Shown here: positions 58,408-64,000 of the stretch, in pieces
Numbering within the stretch: the first letter of the stretch is position 1
How the letters are laid out: the number at the start of each line of letters is the position of its first letter
Assembly (NCBI GenBank): GCA_034509495.1
Contig: CM067522.1
Location: 13,996,668 to 14,060,667, forward strand
Source: Acestrorhynchus altus
Lineage: Eukaryota; Chordata; Actinopteri; Characiformes; Acestrorhynchidae
Direction: 5' to 3'
Length of the DNA: 64,000 nt
Made by a program: the position numbers and the translations under genes
The notes under the pieces: model-generated
Database searches by the model: none
What the model was told of the DNA's origin: nothing
The model's input: the letters and a program-made list of their open reading frames with translations, nothing else

Positions 58408-61400
58408 TCAGCGTTTCCGAAAGAGTATATCCCAGCTCTCTCTCCAGCGCAGTGCAGCTAGCTGCTCTGAGGTTAGTTCAGGCTGGCCATATGTGAGGGG
58501 GCTGAAGGTGCGGTAGCAAAGATATACTGAACACAAAGCTGCCAGGATAACGCCACCAAAAGCCTTCTGGTGAGAGGGAGACCTAGTGGAAGAAGAAGAA
58601 TAATTTCATATATACATGTCCAAATGTTTGTAGACTCCAGATGTGCCACTGTATACCCATAGCCTGTCTTGTCCCTGTAGAGAAGTATTGCCAATGGAAT
58701 AGGAAACTTTTGAGCAGATAAACATGGACCTGTTGGCACTATTCATAATGGTACGTGTGGGCTAGAGGGGTATAAATCCCCCCCAGCACTGTGCTGTGGA
58801 ACAGTGGAACTGTGTTCTCTGGAACAATGATGGTCAAACATATGGGCATATAGTGTATGGAGTTCATTTATACAAGAAGTTCCAATTCCAATTATTACCT
58901 TAATATATGAATGTACAGATGCTCTACAACCACAGGTATTTGCAGGATCTGGAAAGTGAGAGCTGGAAGATAGTGGTACAGGAACAGGGTCTTCTCCATC
59001 AAAAAGAAAGGGAGGTAGTTAACAGCCCACCCTCCAGAGCACAGAACACCAGCCAGAACCAGCTGTTCCCAAGAGGCTACATACAGGGAGAACAAGGTGA
59101 GCCATAAACAAATGTTTGTATAAAATGTATAGTATGCAAAGATTTGGGCACCCTTGGCCAAATGAAACATTTATAAAACCTTTGACATCTTCAACCTTTA
59201 ACTCACACTCATTAAACATGGGTTCCTCTAAGCAACTGCCACAAAAGACCCAAAGGCAAGGAAGGCTATTAGAAGATCCAAACTTTTCCAGATTGTAGTT
59301 TTTACAGTGCAGAATACTATTAAGAAATTAAGATGCTCTGGGGTGCTCTGGAGGTCAGGATCAGAGGGCTCTTACTAAGTTCTGACTTTGTAAAGTGCAC
59401 AACCCCTTGCAATTTAATTTAGTAATTTCCTCGATGTAAATAAACAAAAAAAGTGTCATATGGCCAAAGATATTCAAACGTTTACATAGACAGTACTGTC
59501 AAGCACTGTAATCCTTTAAAAATGAATAACCTTCAGGGATGTCTTCTATTTTCCGCCGTCTTCTTAACAGATAAGTTAAAAACAGGAGCACATATACACA
59601 CAATGCAAGGTTTGCTAGAGTCCAGGTGACAATGTTCCCTATCAAGTGGATTTGTGCCTGAAACAAATAATGCATGTTGATTTCAGTTTATGCTGATATG
59701 TTTTTCATTATGTATTGACAATATATGAAAGGAACAACACAAACATACATTACTAGATGGATGAAGCCAATATGCTATGTTGGTATCCATGGTGATCCAT
59801 TCCATAGGTAAGGAGCTATACTTGTGCTCTGACTCTTCGTTTCGAACTGTCAGCATCTTCCACTTTTGAACACACACCCACAGTTTACTTGGTGATTACA
59901 CTTGAAGGACAGAATCAAAATAGTCTAGAATTCTCTGAAACTGTACTGTACCACAGCTGTCTTGGACTAGAATTGATGACCCCTTGTCTATTCACTGACT
60001 GAGGTGAACTAATGTGGACTAATGTGGTCAAAATGTATGTCATACCTACCTGCAACTCAAGAAACTTGGCCATAAATGTGAGGTTTCTGTTTATATCGTC
60101 GTGAGTGGGGGACTTAAGCTCCAGTTCTCTCTCCTTTTGCTCATGACCTAAAGTGTGATTATGGACAGTTTTAATAAATCAAATAGCCTATAAAAGGTCT
60201 TCAAACACCAAATCTTTATAAACTATGAGAAGGGAAATTCTCATACTCCTTCCATAGCGATGCTCTTCAACGTTCCACACTCCACTCTGCTGGTAGCCTT
60301 TGTAGATCTTATCTCCCACCACCTCCAGCTGTCTGAAGCCCCAGTTTGGAAGAGATTGTCCACTCAGCTGCAAAAAAAAAACCCCAGATACATTGTGGAC
60401 AGATAGAGAGTTGAGTCCTGTGATGAAGTTGCAACTGGTTGATCCTCAGTGCAAAGAAAGATGTGCAATGATGCAAAGAAGCTAGATAGATAGCTAGATA
60501 GCTAGACAGATAAGCAGATATATGTATACATTGAGACCAGTACACATATGTAATAACGAATTATAATGCATTAGAATCCAGAGTGCCTGTTAAATGGTGA
60601 GGAAAAAGTACTTTCAGGTACATTTCTGTTCAGTAAATAGAATGTAACCACCCTTAAAAATGTACAAAGGAAAAATGTATTAAGGTCCAAGAGAAAAGAC
60701 TAATAAAAAATCCTGAGTCAAGACAAAGCAAACGTGAAATAAAACATGGTATAATCATGTCTCCTAACTGAGAAATTAAGATGTTCAGGAGCTATGGAGG
60801 TCAGGATGAGAGGGGTATTATCAAGTCCTGACTTTGTAAAGTGCCCAAACTCATGTACAGTGTAGCTCAGGCTGTGTTTACAACTTCTCAATGTAAAAAA
60901 TGTTTAATTTGGCCAAAGGTCTGCAAAATTTAATAAAAGACAAGAAAGTCAAGCACTGTAATCCTTTAAAATGGATAACCTTCAGGGATGTCTGCTATTT
61001 TTCACCGTCGTCAAAACAGGTCATTTGCAAAAGTATTCTAACTGAAAGTATAAAGATGCCCTCTTGAGAGTAGAACCACAGTAACAAGCTGGCTATCACC
61101 CAGGCAAGAGTGTCGATGACTGTGTTCTAAATAGAAGAATCCTGGTCTGAGAGCGGCTCAGCTGTCTCATGCGTTAGTATGATCTGAGGATTGCAGTGTT
61201 GAATCTCAGGTCATGCTGCTTACCATCGGCAGCCAGTGTCTGTGAGAGCAAAATTGGCCATGCTCTCTCTGGTGCTCTCTCCCCACATCACACCCATCAT
61301 ACCCAGGTGCCTCTTAGCTGTTGGCTGGCTTCACATGCATCATGTGCATGTCTTCACCCTCATAGTTTTGGGGTAAGTCCTATCGGGGGTTGGGCACTTC

Positions 61401-64000
61401 CAAATTGAGGGTAAAATAAATCAATAACTAGAAACCTATGTCTGTACATGTTATGAAGCCTTTTCAATTGGTTGGTTAAGTTTAAAAACATACTCATGTA
61501 CCTACACACCTTCAGCACAGCAGAAGTGTTGACATGGATCAGCCGCACTTCTGACAGAATAGTCTTCCAAACATCTCTGTCAGACTCTCTGTTTGTTATG
61601 TCCTGCACAGTGAACAGTTTGTCATCATACAGCTGAACACTTAAAAACAGCTTGTTATAAATTCACTGAATTACTTTTAAATTAATTGAATGATAATTTA
61701 AACATGAAGCATCCAAGCACTTCACTTTTAAAGAAGTGTTGCCAGGCTACTTACCACTCGCCACAGATTCTGGGCTGGCATTGACACATTGAAGTCAATG
61801 TAACCAGACACTTCTTGAGAGTGAGGACTCATGGGAGCTGCAACATCATGCCTAGAAATCCAAAATACAGTAAATGAAAGCACACATTCTGGGTGATGGT
61901 TTTAGCAATGTGAAACATAAAGTCTGTGATGTGCCCAAACCTCGGGGCAGCTAATGTGTCTTTAAATTATACACTAGAGTAAAATTTTAAATGTTAGAGT
62001 AAAGAGGCAACCATGGAGTTTAATTACGTGTTGAGGAACCGTGTTGTCATGCCATGCAGCAGCTGTATAATATCACCATGTCTGATGGGTCTGGGAGGGC
62101 TGCTGACCACAAGACTCTGCCTAGGGATTAAGAGACACTTTCAGAAAGTGCAACCTCTAAGTTCAAGTGCAAGATTAACATGTCTTTAAATTTTTTGTAA
62201 AGAAATGTATCTTCAGCTAAGAAAATGCAGGGAAAGTGAATGAATTTGTCTAGAAATTTAACACTGTCTCAAGCAATTATATATATTTTTTGCAGATATC
62301 TAATTCATATCTAATCATTATAATACCCTTATTATAGTATGTTATAAAACAAGTTCACTATTCACTTAAATCTCAGTGAAAACTGTACACATACTTGCTG
62401 GGGTCTTTGATAATCCACCAGTTGTTGACATCTTTGAAAGGGTAGCAGGTCACCTGCTGCTGGTGGGAGCTGCCTCTGCCATTTTCATATCTTTGCATAA
62501 ACAGGAACAGAAAACACAAAGTTTATTACTGCATGTAATCCAGGATTTCCATCTGGCTATACTATTACTGTAGCCCTATTACTGAATGCAGCAGATTAGC
62601 AGACCTGATTGGATAGTTGGCCTTGTGGGAATGAAGCCAGCATGGAAGGGGTTTACTGGACACACTGCGGAGAGTGACCTGGGAACCGAATGCTACCTCT
62701 AGAGGCTGACCCTGAGTGATCCTCGCCAGGCCACCCTGTTAATCACAGAATTCACAGCTCTAAGTTTATGATAACCCATTTATTCCTGCTCAGTTAAAAT
62801 TATATTAGTATCAAATATTTTAGTATTACTACTGTAGTAGTAATCATATTAAATCTGTTAAATCCTGTTAAAAACTTTAAAATAATGTATTTATTATTCA
62901 GTGATAGTAATGATAAATACAGAAGTCACAGTTTTATGTGTGAACAGGGTTTAAAAGGTTGAACAACATGAATTAAAATGTAATGGCAAGACTAAGTTAT
63001 GTTTAGCATTTCAAAGATTCCCAATGTTCATTAAATTGGGACAGTGAGTGGTACCTCCAGACTGGCTTGAAAAGCACTGCTCATCATTTGATCATGTGGT
63101 CCACTATGGTACAGGAGAGTCAGATGTATGTAAAAAAATCCCAAGTACAAAACAACAGGGAGCACAACAAGTGCCAGGAGCCGAGCCATGACCTGAACCA
63201 GCACTTTGGCCTACAAAGGAAGGAGAAAGCGGTTTATAGTGGTTATGGAAGTCTGACTAACATAAGACCTATTCTTTATCGAAACATCATTAAAAACTCA
63301 CATTGCTTAGTGTTTTATCTCCAATTACATGCCAGGTGTGAACTGCAGCCAGACCAAGCACCAGCATGTAGGTGAAGAGACCCATGTACTTCACTCTGGG
63401 AAGAGAAGTTGTGGGTTTTTACACTCTATTACACCAAGACAAAAAAAGTTAGCAGAAATAGTATTATTACAATTAATAAGCATCATCTATGGAGCCAACG
63501 GGAGGTAGTGAGTGCTGTACTTACCCCACTGCAAATGCACAACTTGCCCCAGAGAGAATAAGCCATAACCACCTGCATAATGAACTGAAACAACAAAATG
63601 GCTTATCTTCAACATACAAACCACCATCTAGAAAATAACAGCCATATTTCTAGTTGGGACTTTATAAGGACTGAGGAGAGAAATGCTTTGGACTTCATTT
63701 AAGTAGCTTTAGATTGTCTCAGGTAATTATACTTACCTGTTAGGAGCATTGTGGAAGCGCAGGTAGGACACAACCGCAAGCAGCAGGAAAAAGATAAGGA
63801 CAGACTCCAGCAGCATAAAACGAGACTGCACAATCAGCGAGTTCTCTATTAAAGGAGAGAAAGTAACATCAAGGACCCCTACAATCAAACCTAATAAATC
63901 TTTCTGCATAACAGAATTCACTCAATCCTCCATCATCTAACACCTATGAGATGCACATTTACCCAGAAGGAGGAGCACAGATGCTCCAACAGCAGTGAAA
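58408..64000 (-). CDS. pomt1: POMT1, protein O-mannosyltransferase 1 (5' part missing at right edge)
   Basis: POMT1, with POMT2, transfers mannose from dolichyl-phosphate-mannose to Ser/Thr of alpha-dystroglycan in the ER membrane. Sixteen exons on the minus strand are in phase: 63963-64000 (partial), 63737-63845, 63525-63584, 63302-63395, 63055-63210, 62605-62735, 62395-62490, 62028-62120, 61755-61851, 61510-61632, 60247-60367, 60050-60147, 59749-59862, 59531-59657, 58899-59076, 58408-58582. They give about 603 of some 745 residues. Seen: membrane segments around QSRFMLLESVLIFFLLLAV and GLFTYMLVLGLAAVH; SGPHDQMMSSAFQASLEGGL; three MIR domains (LARITQGQPLEV to NNWWIIKDP; PRPIRHGDIIQLLHGMTT to PAQNLWRV; VWKTILSEVRLIHVNTSA to VWNVEEHRYG); DTNIAYWLHP; then the C-terminal membrane block with CSGGWAVNYLPFFLMEKTLF and YHYLPALTFQI. 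It ends SWDILFRKR. The catalytic N-terminal loop lies outside. Confidence 0.96.
58615..58860. mobile_element. Tc1-type MITE (family P) in the last pomt1 intron
   Basis: It has ATGTCCAAATGTTTGTAGAC at one end and GGGCATATAGTGTATGGAGT at the other, with GTGGAACAGTGGAACTGTGT and TCTCTGGAACAATGATGG inside, shared with the copy at 284-480. Confidence 0.55.
60980..61130 (-). pseudogene. pomt1: Decayed duplicate of a pomt1 exon (copy of 59531-59657)
   Basis: The plus-strand blocks AACCTTCAGGGATGTCT and CACTGTAATCCTTTAA, which span the donor of the real exon and its flanking intron at 59500-59550, recur at about 60956-60995. The minus-strand copy keeps an acceptor-like CTATTTAG and the donor context CTGAAG/GTTATC. 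The coding part is diverged: the four-arginine segment LRRRRK of the real exon corresponds to a region with a TGA and frame shifts, so it cannot encode the C-terminal loop. Homology continues through downstream intron sequence (59320-59530 versus about 60765-60979). It lies between the exons at 61510 and 60247, upstream of its parent in transcription order. Confidence 0.75.
61148..61420 (+). repeat. tRNA-derived SINE in pomt1 intron
   Basis: GAGCGGCTCAGCTGTCTCAT, GTTGAATCTCAGGTCATGCT, CATCGGCAGCCAGTGTCTGT and ATTGGCCATGCTCTCTCTGG are followed by a tail (TTGGCTGGCTTCACATGCAT, TTCACCCTCATAGTTTTGGG). It directly follows the relic pomt1 exon. Confidence 0.6.

Overview
The window is eukaryotic and comes from a ray-finned fish, most likely a teleost. 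It contains multi-exon genes with GT-AG introns, many fish-type short interspersed repeats and MITEs, and six genes whose translated exons are recognisable vertebrate orthologues. All calls rest on reading exons, splice sites and phases by eye; no database search was run. The exon chains of all six genes stay in phase from end to end, which is the main support for the models.

Layout from left to right. ubac1 (minus strand, 3' part off the left edge) runs to its start codon at 4197. A 2.3-kb spacer with a CpG-rich, NRF1/CCAAT-bearing promoter separates it from the divergently transcribed entr1 (6514-12450, plus). snapc4 (15232-28706), card9 (29885-35397) and ccdc180 (37881-55919) follow on the plus strand. 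pomt1 (minus strand, 5' part off the right edge) converges on ccdc180 and ends at 58408. The entr1-snapc4-card9 order matches human 9q34.3, and ubac1 and pomt1 are also 9q34 genes in human.

The gene products do unrelated jobs: ubiquitin-ligase adaptor (UBAC1), endosome/cilium trafficking (ENTR1), snRNA-gene transcription (SNAPC4), innate signalling (CARD9), a ciliary or flagellar coiled-coil protein (CCDC180) and O-mannosylation of dystroglycan in the ER (POMT1). The block is conserved synteny, not an operon.

The most unusual things are structural. (1) One intact, splice-ready exon of the mismatch-repair gene msh3 lies antisense inside an entr1 intron, next to the only N and between microsatellites; this is either an ectopic exon or an assembly error. 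(2) A BED-zinc-finger hAT transposon remnant sits between an RFX X-box promoter and the ccdc180 start codon, beside an 80-bp tandem duplication. (3) A decayed second copy of a pomt1 exon lies upstream in the same gene. (4) A two-exon module at the SNAPC4 N-terminus is duplicated. Several Tc1/mariner, MITE, SINE and LINE fragments fill the introns. I found no prokaryotic-type system, CRISPR array, rRNA or tRNA gene.
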